Assembly (NCBI GenBank): GCA_947361225.1 | Contig: CANAIK010000005.1 | Span: forward strand, 1-54,041 | Source: an uncultured bacterium | GTDB taxonomy: Bacteria > Cyanobacteriota > Vampirovibrionia > Gastranaerophilales > Gastranaerophilaceae | DNA length: 54,041 nt | Reading direction: 5' to 3' | Notes under the pieces: model-generated | Told to the model about the DNA's origin: nothing | What the model saw: the letters and a program-made list of their open reading frames with translations, nothing else | Databases searched by the model: none | In this document: positions 33,601 through 41,529 of the stretch, in pieces | How positions within the stretch are numbered: the first letter of the stretch is position 1 | How the letters are laid out: every line of letters begins with the position of its first letter | Position numbers and translations under genes: made by a program

Positions 33601-35445
33601 TTAATATGTTTGCGCTTTAAATACACTGGTTTTTAAAACATCGAAATATTTATCATTAAGATGCGCCCAATCAAATAATACAACACCATTAAGCTTAAGT
33701 CTTCTTACTATATGTATTTGTCTTAATAAATCCTCAGGATCGGATTCAATGAATCCTGCAAAAAGCCCGGGGTAAATACTAATTCCCGGCGGGGTTTTTT
33801 TTCTTATTTCTTCAAGCATTGATTTTGCCAAATCGTCATCCCCTGTTAGAATCAAAGGAGTAATTGCGTTAACGTATCTTTGAGTTACCCATTGATTCCA
33901 GTCTTGATGTTTTGTTTGAAGACTTATTTTATAATCAGGGAAAATTACTGTTGACAGGGTGATATTTCTGTTCTTTAGTAAATCCGAAACCCTTTTAATA
34001 TAATCGGTAATTTTATCCCGTCTGTAATCACACCAATTCTCCCACATTGAACCTTTAGAATCGATGTCCATTGGGTCGACTTCGTATAATTTGTAGAATT
34101 CATCCCTTGCGAATTTTGTATATCCCCATTGGTTGTTGTAGTTTTCCCTGGAAACATTGGGATATCTTACATAATCCAAATTCACCCCGTCAATGTTGTA
34201 TCTTGCGGTCATTTCAGCGATTAGACGCAACAAAAAAGTTGTAACTTCAGGATTCGCAGGGTCTAAAAAATACCCGTTGTGTTCTTGAGGATGAGTCACC
34301 CAGCCCGGATATTGGGCTTTTTGTTTTGATCGATTCATCCAAAGGGGTTTTACCGCTAAAATTGATTTAGGATTTGTCTCAGGAGACTTATTTCCGACAT
34401 AGAAACTTTCAAACCAGGTGTGGACTTTTATTCCTCTTTTGTGAGCCTCACGAACCCAAATAGCAAGAATATCAACCCCCTGAAATTCGGGATTTTGCTC
34501 CTCAAAACCATAAGAGCGCATTGTTACGGAGGGAAAAATCGTTCTTCCGTGGTAATATGTTTCTAAAAACACATTGTTTATTCCGGTTGCTTTCATTTTA
34601 TCGAGCGTTTTTTGAATTTCAGCTACAGTTTTTTCAGTAGGTCGAATCCAAGTTCCCTTGAGCTCGTTTTGAATATAAGGAAGAGTGTATCGAAAGGCTA
34701 AAGACGCACTTTCGATTGATTCTTTAGCACAGGTTAAACAAGCGTCCGAATCGTCTTTAAGAGATTTTTTGTATAATTGTTTTGCTTTTTTTAAGTAATA
34801 ATAAATATATTTGTCGTCTCTTGAATCATAATCTTGTTTTGTTGATAATAACACGGTTTCAACCGCATCAATTTTCATTTTGGCATAATATCGATAGCTG
34901 TCTATTGTTGTGTAAGCTTTAATTGTTCTATCGCAAATTTCAACCCTTGTCCCGATTTTTAAGTTCTCACTAATCCATTTTTTTGCACTCCCGTGACCTG
35001 AGACTACAAATCCGTTTTTGGGGATATTAGAATTTGCTCCTGTCAAACGGACAACAACCCCGTCAATTACAACAGCCTCTTTTCCAAATTCATTTGTCAG
35101 GGTAGTTTTGCCGAATTCTTTTGTATAAACCACAAGTTGATTCGGACCCCTGTACCCCGGATAAGTGTTGGTTAGGGAAACATCGTCGAAAGGATAAATT
35201 GCGTTAATTTTTCTTGTTGATTCGGATAAAATTTTCTCATTTGGAATTTCAACATTAATATTCTTAATTTTTTTCGAATCTTTATCTTCTTTATACAAAA
35301 CCGCTTTTTTCTCATCTTTTTTAGGAGCCGTATTGAGAATAGTTTTTGTATTTGTGTCATTAACTTGAATTGACGCAGCCTGCGCCGGAACCATAAGGTT
35401 CAATATCATATATAATAAAAATATTACTTTTAACAAGCTCCTCAA
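33601..35445 (-). CDS. Exported family-10-like glycoside hydrolase (GHL10/DUF187)
   Basis: This 614-aa protein has a Sec signal peptide ending near QAA. An unassigned 250-residue front part contains a phosphodiester glycosidase-like stretch (residues about 95-150). The C-terminal TIM barrel starts GTWIRPTEKTVAEIQK and has GINNVFLETYYHGRTIFPS, KVHTWFESFYVG and IDGVNLDYVRYP, typical of the DUF187/GHL10 family. Some members cleave peptidoglycan-related or other polysaccharides; the substrate here is unknown. The start is TTG 35445, with AAGGA eight nt upstream. Confidence 0.85.
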   Translation of the reverse strand: MRSLLKVIFLLYMILNLMVPAQAASIQVNDTNTKTILNTAPKKDEKKAVLYKEDKDSKKIKNINVEIPNEKILSESTRKINAIYPFDDVSLTNTYPGYRGPNQLVVYTKEFGKTTLTNEFGKEAVVIDGVVVRLTGANSNIPKNGFVVSGHGSAKKWISENLKIGTRVEICDRTIKAYTTIDSYRYYAKMKIDAVETVLLSTKQDYDSRDDKYIYYYLKKAKQLYKKSLKDDSDACLTCAKESIESASLAFRYTLPYIQNELKGTWIRPTEKTVAEIQKTLDKMKATGINNVFLETYYHGRTIFPSVTMRSYGFEEQNPEFQGVDILAIWVREAHKRGIKVHTWFESFYVGNKSPETNPKSILAVKPLWMNRSKQKAQYPGWVTHPQEHNGYFLDPANPEVTTFLLRLIAEMTARYNIDGVNLDYVRYPNVSRENYNNQWGYTKFARDEFYKLYEVDPMDIDSKGSMWENWCDYRRDKITDYIKRVSDLLKNRNITLSTVIFPDYKISLQTKHQDWNQWVTQRYVNAITPLILTGDDDLAKSMLEEIRKKTPPGISIYPGLFAGFIESDPEDLLRQIHIVRRLKLNGVVLFDWAHLNDKYFDVLKTSVFKAQTY

Positions 35446-35531
35446 AACAGTTATCCTTAATTATCCTTAATAAAATTTTATAATAAAAAAAACCTACAAG
35501 CAAAAATATTTTAAATTTTTAAAAAAATTAA

Positions 35532-35560
35532 TAAAAAACCGAGCAAGCGCTCGGTTTGTA
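35532..35560 (-). terminator. Intrinsic terminator of the HU gene
   Basis: On the minus strand ACCGAGC and GCTCGGT form a perfect 7-bp stem around a 4-nt loop, followed by TTTTTT. Confidence 0.88.
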
Positions 35561-35580
35561 ACTTATATAAATTCAAAAAA

Positions 35581-35859
35581 CTATTTTTTGTTAACTAATT
35601 CTTTGAATTTTTTACCAGCTGAGAATGCAGGAACTGTTTTTGCAGCAATTTTAATTTCTTTTCCTGTTTGAGGATTTCTACCTGTTCTAGCAGCTCTTTT
35701 TCTTGATTCAAAAGTACCGAAACCAACTAAAGTAACTTTTTCGCCTTTAGCAACTGTTTTTTGTACAGTTTCAACCAAGCTGTTTAAAACTTCTGTAGCT
35801 TCTTTTTGTGTAACTTTAGCTTTCTTAGCAATTTCTTGTACTAATTCTTCTTTGTTCAT
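35581..35859 (-). CDS. hup: HU-family DNA-binding protein
   Basis: This 92-aa protein has the full HU/IHF fold: helices MNKEELVQEIAKKAKVTQKEA and EVLNSLVETVQKTV, the GFGTFESRKRAARTGRNPQTG beta-arm that grips DNA, and the FSAGKKFKELVN C-terminus. HU compacts the nucleoid and assists replication and repair. AAGGGG precedes the ATG, a strong promoter lies at 35893-35921, and a strong terminator follows. That fits a highly expressed monocistronic gene. Confidence 0.97.
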   Translation of the reverse strand: MNKEELVQEIAKKAKVTQKEATEVLNSLVETVQKTVAKGEKVTLVGFGTFESRKRAARTGRNPQTGKEIKIAAKTVPAFSAGKKFKELVNKK

Positions 35860-35892
35860 TATTAGAACCCCTTTCTATATCTCTTATAGTGG

Positions 35893-35921
35893 ATTATATT
35901 GGAAAATTAGATATGTTGCAA
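35893..35921 (-). promoter_or_regulatory. Promoter of the HU gene
   Basis: On the minus strand TTGCAA (35921-35916) and TATAAT (35898-35893) are 17 nt apart, close to consensus. Confidence 0.75.
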
Positions 35922-35945
35922 GTGTTTTTTTAAATAAATTTCTGT

Positions 35946-35951
35946 TATAAT
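35946..35951 (+). promoter_or_regulatory. -10 box six nt before the start of the 114-aa gene
   Basis: TATAAT lies six bases (AAATTT) before ATG 35958, with no Shine-Dalgarno between them, so transcription should start at about the start codon. The -35 is weak. Confidence 0.45.
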
Positions 35952-35957
35952 AAATTT

Positions 35958-36302
35958 ATGATAAATTTAGATAAAAGATGGTACGAAAAAGACGAGTTTT
36001 TAAAGAGCTTTATGAGCTTACTTTATGACTTGCATCCTGACTTGCAGTGTGAAATTGCAGTGGATATGATAATTAAAATCGGGACTTTGTTGGATAAAGA
36101 TTACCACAAATTAATTGAGAGTGTTGGTAATTACAATCCAAAAGACTTTAAAAGATGGTATGATAAAAACCCCAATATCCACGTGGCGATTGAATCTTTA
36201 AAAGAATTGGACGATGCGCAAAAAGAGGAAATTATCCAAGAAGTTATCGATAGAATATTAGAGCACAACAATATCGATATCCCCGAGGATTCTTTTGAAT
36301 GA
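35958..36302 (+). CDS. Small helical protein, unknown
   Basis: This 114-aa protein is acidic, Lys- and Asp-rich and predicted all-helical (MINLDKRWYEKDEFLKSF, then DDAQKEEIIQEVIDRIL). It has no signal peptide, membrane helix or Cys motif apart from one Cys. I do not recognise it. The downstream short-chain dehydrogenase begins with an ATGA overlap, so both are made from one mRNA. The mRNA start seems to coincide with this ATG, which would make translation leaderless. Confidence 0.7.
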   Translation: MINLDKRWYEKDEFLKSFMSLLYDLHPDLQCEIAVDMIIKIGTLLDKDYHKLIESVGNYNPKDFKRWYDKNPNIHVAIESLKELDDAQKEEIIQEVIDRILEHNNIDIPEDSFE

Positions 36303-36997
36303 AAAAAGTCTTAATTACAGGCGCAAGTTCAGGAATCGGCAAGGAAATTGCCAGGGTTCTATCTAATAATTATGATTTATTTTTAAGCGGAAGAAGAAAA
36401 TTAGACCTAAAAAATTATTACTCCTGCGACTTAACAAATGTTAACAATATTCAAGAATTAATAAAGAATGTTAAGCAATATTTTAATTCTAATGTCGATA
36501 TTCTAATTAATTGTGCCGGGGATTATATTTACAAACCAATTGAGCAAATGACGGTTTCTCAGATTGATTATTTAATAAATCTTAACTTTAAATCGTCTTA
36601 TATTCTATCGTCTTTAGTAATTCCCGATATGAAAAAAAACAAATGGGGAAGAATTGTAAATATCGGATCAATTTCAGGTTGCGTAGGCGAAGGAAACGCA
36701 ACTTTATATAGTGCCACCAAAGGGGCTTTGTCGTCTTTGACCAAGGCTTTAGCGCTGGAGGTTGCAAGCTACAATATTACAGTTAATCAAATTAATCCGG
36801 GCTGGGTTGAAACTGCTTTAGCGGAAAAATCTTTGGATGAAGAAGATAGAAAAGAAATTATGGATGTTACTCCCCAAAAAAGGTTTATTGAACCAATAGA
36901 AGTTGCAAAATTGTGCGAATATTTGATTTCTAAGGACGCTCGAGGTTTAACAGGACAGAATATTAACCTTTGTGCGGGTTTATCAATCGGATGTTAA
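36299..36997 (+). CDS. Short-chain dehydrogenase/reductase (FabG-like)
   Basis: This 232-aa classical SDR has a cofactor-binding TGASSGIGKEIA near the N-terminus and NCAGDYIYKPI. The catalytic Ser lies in the VNIGSISG strand and the YxxxK in YSATKGALSS, followed by QINPGWVETAL. An oxidoreductase using NAD(P)H is secure; 3-oxoacyl-ACP reductase is one possibility, but no fatty-acid genes are adjacent. It is coupled by ATGA overlap to the 114-aa gene. A hairpin follows the stop. Confidence 0.9.
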   Translation: MKKVLITGASSGIGKEIARVLSNNYDLFLSGRRKLDLKNYYSCDLTNVNNIQELIKNVKQYFNSNVDILINCAGDYIYKPIEQMTVSQIDYLINLNFKSSYILSSLVIPDMKKNKWGRIVNIGSISGCVGEGNATLYSATKGALSSLTKALALEVASYNITVNQINPGWVETALAEKSLDEEDRKEIMDVTPQKRFIEPIEVAKLCEYLISKDARGLTGQNINLCAGLSIGC

Positions 36998-37003
36998 AAA
37001 AAT

Positions 37004-37030
37004 AAGGGGTTGGAAATTATCCAACCCCTT
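37004..37030 (+). terminator. Terminator hairpin after the SDR gene
   Basis: AAGGGGTTGGA and TCCAACCCCTT form a perfect 11-bp stem around a 5-nt loop, with A and T runs flanking it. Confidence 0.8.
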
Positions 37031-37031
37031 T

Positions 37032-37056
37032 AAAAGACTAAAAATTTAGTCTTTTG
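37032..37056. terminator. Second hairpin between the SDR gene and oadB
   Basis: AAAAGACTA and TAGTCTTTT form a stem around six A/T bases. It ends in T's on the plus strand and has a T run on the minus strand, so it could end both convergent transcripts. Confidence 0.55.
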
Positions 37057-37060
37057 TGGA

Positions 37061-38245
37061 TTATTTAATGCATACTGTTAATAACACCCCTGCTGCAACA
37101 GCTGAACCGATTACACCTGCTACGTTTGGTCCCATAGCGTGCATTAATAGGAAGTTGTTGGGATTGTACTCTAAACCTACTTTATTGGATACACGAGCTG
37201 CCATAGGAACCGCACTAACGCCGGCTGAACCGATTAGAGGGTTAATTTTATTGTCTTTGGATGAGAACAAATTCATTATTTTTGCCATTATAACCCCTGC
37301 TGCCGTTGCTAGTGAAAAAGCAAGGATTCCAAGGATTAGAATAAACAAAGTTTGAATTGTAAGGAACTGATCGGCGGATAGTTTTGATCCAACCGACAAT
37401 CCTAAGAAAATTGTAATTATGTTGATAAGAGCGTTCTGCATTGTGTTTGAAAGTCTATCCACAACTCCGCATTCTTTGCACAAATTACCAAAAGCTAAAG
37501 CCCCAACCAAAGGACAAGCGCTTGGAAGGAATAAGATACACAAAGAAAGAACCAAAAGCGGGAAAACGATTTTTTCACGTTGAGAAACTTCTCTCAATTG
37601 ACTCATTTGGATTTCACGTTCTTTTTTGGTGGTTAAAAGTTTCATTATAGGGGGTTGAATTACAGGAACTAAAGCCATATAAGAATATGCTGCAACTGCA
37701 ATTGCGCCAAGTAATTCAGGGGCAAGTTTGCTTGTAACATAAATTGATGTTGGTCCGTCCGCCCCGCCAATAATACCGATTGCACCAGCCTGGGGCAAGG
37801 TGAATCCAAAAACGCAAAGAGCTAACAATAATGCTCCAAAAATTCCGAATTGAGCAGCCCCTCCTAAAAGAGCGGTTTTCGGGTTTGCTAACAAAGGACC
37901 AAAATCAGTCATTGCGCCAACGCCCATAAAGATTATCAAAGGAAAAACCCCTTGATGGATACCCGCCTCATAAATAATATTCAAAAATCCACCCGGTTCT
38001 GTCATCCCGGCTAAAGGAATGTTGGATAAAAATCCTCCAAAAGCAATCGGGATAAGAAGTAAGGGTTCATATTGTTTTTTAATTCCAAGCCACATTAAAA
38101 ACAGACAAATTACAAGCATTATAGGGGATCCGAATTGATGCAGAAATTGCTCAAAAGCGGATTCAATATTAGGATCAGGATTCTGTACCAAGTTGTAAAT
38201 TCCTGTTGTTTCCCATAGCTGGACGAAAATTTCACCTATATTCAT
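37061..38245 (-). CDS. oadB: Na+-transporting oxaloacetate decarboxylase, beta subunit
   Basis: This 394-aa subunit has about nine to eleven membrane helices. It couples decarboxylation of the biotin-bound carboxyl group to Na+ export. Diagnostic segments are [16 protein letters not shown] (conserved Asp), [14 protein letters not shown] (conserved Asp in the Na+ path), [13 protein letters not shown], and [14 protein letters not shown] with [19 protein letters not shown] near the C-terminus. AGGGGGTGA precedes the ATG, and it follows oadA by 17 nt. The methylmalonyl-CoA decarboxylase beta subunit is indistinguishable by sequence alone, but the adjacent oadA supports oxaloacetate. Confidence 0.94.
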   Translation of the reverse strand: MNIGEIFVQLWETTGIYNLVQNPDPNIESAFEQFLHQFGSPIMLVICLFLMWLGIKKQYEPLLLIPIAFGGFLSNIPLAGMTEPGGFLNIIYEAGIHQGVFPLIIFMGVGAMTDFGPLLANPKTALLGGAAQFGIFGALLLALCVFGFTLPQAGAIGIIGGADGPTSIYVTSKLAPELLGAIAVAAYSYMALVPVIQPPIMKLLTTKKEREIQMSQLREVSQREKIVFPLLVLSLCILFLPSACPLVGALAFGNLCKECGVVDRLSNTMQNALINIITIFLGLSVGSKLSADQFLTIQTLFILILGILAFSLATAAGVIMAKIMNLFSSKDNKINPLIGSAGVSAVPMAARVSNKVGLEYNPNNFLLMHAMGPNVAGVIGSAVAAGVLLTVCIK

Positions 38246-38262
38246 TTTCTAATCTCACCCCC

Positions 38263-40047
38263 TTAACCCAATGTAACCAAAGTTTGACCGTTTTTAACCT
38301 GATCGCCCTGCGCTACGTCTACTGATATAACTTTTCCTGATTTAGGAGATTTAATTTCTGTTTCCATTTTCATTGCTTCAACAACTAATAATACATCGCC
38401 TTCGTTTACTTCGTCTCCAACAGAAACTTCTGTTCTTATTACAACACCCGGAAGTGCTGCTTTAATTGGTTCACCTTCACCACTTGCAGTCGATTGAGTT
38501 TCTTCTATTCCTTCACTTAGCGCCACATCATAGGTTTTTCCATTAACGGTAGCTTTGGATCCGTCCAGTTTTATAGCATATTTTTTGCCATTTAAAGTAA
38601 CGGTGTAAGAATCAGTTGAAGTTGACGAAACTTCTTTTTTGGGTTCATTTTTTCTAACGCCCAAAGTGCCTTTGCCTTGAAGGAACATAATTCCTTTTTC
38701 TTTACAAGCGCCCGCTATAAAGATATTTTCGTCATTAACTTCTAAACCTGCATCAGTAAGCATTTTAGTAGCTGCTTTAATACCTTTGGATTCGTCTTTA
38801 TCATTTAAATCAACAACAAGTTCAGCTGTTGGTTCTAAGTTAAGTTGTTCCTGAGCAATTTTTACAATCTCGGGATCCGCTTGACAAGGAGTTTTTCCGA
38901 AATATCCAAGAACCATTTTTCCATAGCCTTCTGCAATTTTTTTCCAAGATCCGTGCATAACGTTGTTGAATGCTTGTTGGAAATAGAATTGTGAAACAGG
39001 AGTTACGCTTGTTGCAAAACCGCCTTTTTCAACAACTTCTTTCATTGCTGCAACAATAAGAGGATATTTATCCATTAAGTTGTTGTCTCTTAGCATTTGG
39101 GTATTAGCAGTAAGTGCTCCGCCGGGAAGTGGTGATTGGATAATCATAGGATTAACCGCAAGCGCCTCAGGAGGCAAGAAGTAGTCTTTCATACATTCTT
39201 TAAAGATTTCTTCTGTTTCTAAGATTTTATTAATATCAATCCCTAAATCATATTCTGTATTTTTTAGAGCGTGCCACATTGAAACGATATCGGGTTGAGC
39301 GGTTCCGCCTGAAACAGGTTTCATAGCAAGGTCAATTCCGTCTGCTCCACCGTCAAGTGCTGCTAAGTAAGCAGCTAAGCCTGTTCCTGCTGTTTCGTGT
39401 GAGTGGAATCGAATATGAGCGTCAGCTCCTAAGATTTCTCTTGTTCTTTTAATTGTTTCATAAACTTTTCGAGGACTTGAAGTTCCGGACGCATCTTTAA
39501 AAGCTAAAGAAGTAAAAGGAATTCCGGCATCAAGAATTGAGCGCAAAACTCTTTCATAGAAAGCAACGTCGTGAGCTCCAGTACATCCAATCGGCAATTC
39601 CATCATAGTAATTGTAACTTCGTGGTTTAAACCGTTATCTACAATACATTGACCCGAATAAATCAAGTTATTAACATCATTTAGGGCATCAAAATTTCTA
39701 ATTGTAGTAACCCCGTGTTTTTTAAACATTTTAGCGTGAAGATTAATCATATCTCTTGGTTGAGAATCCAAACCAACAACATTAACCCCACGAGCCAGTG
39801 ATTGCAAGTTAATATCAGGACCAACCGCAGCTCTTATTTTGTCCATTGTTTCAAAAGCGTTTTCACGACAATAAAAAATCGGAGATTGAAAACGAGCTCC
39901 CCCTGCAACTTCAAAGTGTCTAATTCCTGCTTCAACCGCTGATTTTAGGGCAGGTAAAAAATCATCAACGAATACTCTTGCGCCATAAACGGATTGAAAA
40001 CCGTCACGAAAGGAAGTATCCATAACCTTAATTTGTTTTTTTGTCAT
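38263..40047 (-). CDS. oadA: Oxaloacetate decarboxylase, alpha subunit with biotin domain
   Basis: This 594-aa subunit carries the carboxyltransferase TIM barrel (residues about 1-300): DTSFRDGFQSVYGAR, HDAVAFYER-type turns, FKDASGTSSPR, HFHSHETAGTG and MKPVSGGTAQPD. The conserved PYC-OADA region (about 300-460) is next. After a linker, the biotinyl domain has K560 in EAMKMETE as the attachment site. It transfers the carboxyl group from oxaloacetate to biotin. AGAGGA precedes the ATG. It lies between oadG and oadB in a complete oadGAB set. Confidence 0.96.
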   Translation of the reverse strand: MTKKQIKVMDTSFRDGFQSVYGARVFVDDFLPALKSAVEAGIRHFEVAGGARFQSPIFYCRENAFETMDKIRAAVGPDINLQSLARGVNVVGLDSQPRDMINLHAKMFKKHGVTTIRNFDALNDVNNLIYSGQCIVDNGLNHEVTITMMELPIGCTGAHDVAFYERVLRSILDAGIPFTSLAFKDASGTSSPRKVYETIKRTREILGADAHIRFHSHETAGTGLAAYLAALDGGADGIDLAMKPVSGGTAQPDIVSMWHALKNTEYDLGIDINKILETEEIFKECMKDYFLPPEALAVNPMIIQSPLPGGALTANTQMLRDNNLMDKYPLIVAAMKEVVEKGGFATSVTPVSQFYFQQAFNNVMHGSWKKIAEGYGKMVLGYFGKTPCQADPEIVKIAQEQLNLEPTAELVVDLNDKDESKGIKAATKMLTDAGLEVNDENIFIAGACKEKGIMFLQGKGTLGVRKNEPKKEVSSTSTDSYTVTLNGKKYAIKLDGSKATVNGKTYDVALSEGIEETQSTASGEGEPIKAALPGVVIRTEVSVGDEVNEGDVLLVVEAMKMETEIKSPKSGKVISVDVAQGDQVKNGQTLVTLG

Positions 40048-40070
40048 TTTTTTATCCTCTTATTATAAAA

Positions 40071-40310
40071 TTATTTACATTTTTGAATCATTGCAATTCC
40101 AACTGCAAGGGCGATTTCATCATTCGCTTGATTTGGTAATTTTTTAGTTTTTGTTTCAGTGACCGCAACCGGGCAGATTTTATTTAAAAATCCTACAACT
40201 TTAGCCATTATAACAATAGCGAAAACAAGAATTACGAGGAATGAAAAAACGATTCCCATTCCAACCGCCATTGTTGTTAAGCCTTCAGTCCACAATTCAG
40301 GGTTTAACAT
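40071..40310 (-). CDS. oadG: Oxaloacetate decarboxylase, gamma subunit
   Basis: This 79-aa subunit has one membrane helix (residues about 12-38, MAVGMGIVFSFLVILVFAIVIM) and a soluble tail ending NDEIALAVGIAMIQKCK. It anchors the alpha subunit to the membrane and helps metal binding. Size and position between birA and oadA fit. AAAGGAG precedes the ATG, which overlaps the birA stop by 7 nt. Confidence 0.88.
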   Translation of the reverse strand: MLNPELWTEGLTTMAVGMGIVFSFLVILVFAIVIMAKVVGFLNKICPVAVTETKTKKLPNQANDEIALAVGIAMIQKCK

Positions 40311-40870
40311 AGAATTTCTCCTTTTATACCATTAATTAAAAAATTGTTATATTCTTTTGTAAAATTATCTAAAAATAATTTCATAAACTCGTTTTTATCA
40401 ACGTTTTTCCCGGTTTCAAAATAAATTGAGGTTGCACTTTGGTCTATTTTTTCTAAATCCTCTACTTCAAGATTTAAATTAATCCCAACCCCAACAATAA
40501 CGCCTTTTAAGTGACTTCCCAAAAACTCCGATTCAGCTAATATTCCTGAAATTTTTTTGTTGTTAACTAAAACATCGTTGGGGTATTTAAAAGTCGGTTT
40601 AAGTCCATAGGTTTCAAGAGTTTTTGCGACAATTACAGCGCAAAACCTCGTTAATTCTGCTAAATGGGTAATATTATTCGGTTTTAGGATGATTGAAAGA
40701 TAAATATTTCCACCGTTTTTATTCGAGCTAATCCAGGTTCTATTGAATTGCCCGTGACCTTGACTTTGAATATCGCAAGAAACGATATCAAAATCCTCTA
40801 ATTCCTCTAAATGTTGATGAGCCCATTGGTTCGTTGATACAAGCTCATCGAAATGAATAATTTTTCCCAT
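40304..40870 (-). CDS. birA: Biotin protein ligase, catalytic domain only
   Basis: This 188-aa protein starts at ATG 40870 (MGKIIHFDEL), with the -10 box 7 nt upstream and no Shine-Dalgarno. The catalytic core shows HGQFNRTWISSNKNGGNIYL (GRGRxxRxWxS class), KYPNDVLVNNKKISGILAE and VGVGINLNL. It lacks the N-terminal DNA-binding domain of bifunctional BirA, and it is too short to hold the usual C-terminal SH3-like domain. Overlap with oadG indicates that it biotinylates the OadA biotinyl domain. Confidence 0.9.
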   Translation of the reverse strand: MGKIIHFDELVSTNQWAHQHLEELEDFDIVSCDIQSQGHGQFNRTWISSNKNGGNIYLSIILKPNNITHLAELTRFCAVIVAKTLETYGLKPTFKYPNDVLVNNKKISGILAESEFLGSHLKGVIVGVGINLNLEVEDLEKIDQSATSIYFETGKNVDKNEFMKLFLDNFTKEYNNFLINGIKGEILC

Positions 40871-40877
40871 ATAAATA

Positions 40878-40906
40878 ATAATAACAAAAACATTTTTTTG
40901 ACGCAA
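40878..40906 (-). promoter_or_regulatory. Promoter of birA-oadGAB, interleaved with the exonuclease promoter
   Basis: On the minus strand TTGCGT (40906-40901) and TATTAT (40883-40878) are 17 nt apart, with the birA ATG seven nt after the -10. The -35 overlaps the plus-strand TTGACG by three bases. Confidence 0.6.
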
Positions 40907-40926
40907 AATTTTTGTGTTAATATATT
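40898..40926 (+). promoter_or_regulatory. Promoter of the DnaQ-like gene
   Basis: TTGACG (40898-40903) and TATATT (40921-40926) are 17 nt apart. The ATG at 40933 falls six nt after the -10 box, so the mRNA should be leaderless. Confidence 0.65.
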
Positions 40927-40932
40927 CTTGTA

Positions 40933-41469
40933 ATGGAAACTTTAGTTAAAATTAATTCTCAAAAATTGCCTGAAAATTGTGTCATTGTCGATATTGAAAC
41001 AACGGGTTTTAGTGCTTACAATGATTCAATAATTGAAATCGGGGCGCTAAAAATTAAGGGGGATAAAATTATTGAAGAATTTTCTTCTTTAGTTAAACCA
41101 ACAAAACAAATTTCCCCTTTTATTCAAAAATTAACGGGAATTACTCCTAAAATGGTGGAAAACGCTCCTTGTGTTGATTGTGTTCTTGAGAATTTTTTGG
41201 CTTTTGTTGAAAATAATCCAATTGTAGGACACAACATAAGTTTCGATCTTCGATTTATTAATCAAAAATTGACTTGTCTTAATAAAACCTTAAATAATCC
41301 TTCGTTTGATACGATTTTTTTCTCAAAAAAAGCTTTTTTGAATCTTGAATCATACAAATTGACATCATTAGCGAAATATTTAAACATTGATTCTAAAAAT
41401 GCCCACAGGGCGCTTAAGGATTGTTATATAACATTCGAATTAATGCAAAAAATTAAAGAAACTTATTAA
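40933..41469 (+). CDS. DEDDh 3'-5' exonuclease (DnaQ/PolC type)
   Basis: This 178-aa stand-alone exonuclease domain has motif I IVDIETTGFSAYND (Asp and Glu), motif II VGHNISFDLRFI (Asp) and motif III AHRALKDC (His and Asp). These are the four acidic residues and the His of the DEDDh family. It could proofread as a polymerase epsilon-like subunit or act as a nuclease in repair or RNA metabolism; no polymerase gene is adjacent. The transcript probably starts at the ATG. Confidence 0.92.
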   Translation: METLVKINSQKLPENCVIVDIETTGFSAYNDSIIEIGALKIKGDKIIEEFSSLVKPTKQISPFIQKLTGITPKMVENAPCVDCVLENFLAFVENNPIVGHNISFDLRFINQKLTCLNKTLNNPSFDTIFFSKKAFLNLESYKLTSLAKYLNIDSKNAHRALKDCYITFELMQKIKETY

Positions 41470-41529
41470 TTAAGGCAATTTTTAATTTGTTTTGTTTTTA
41501 ATAAAGCACGATTTGTAGTTAAGAAAGTT

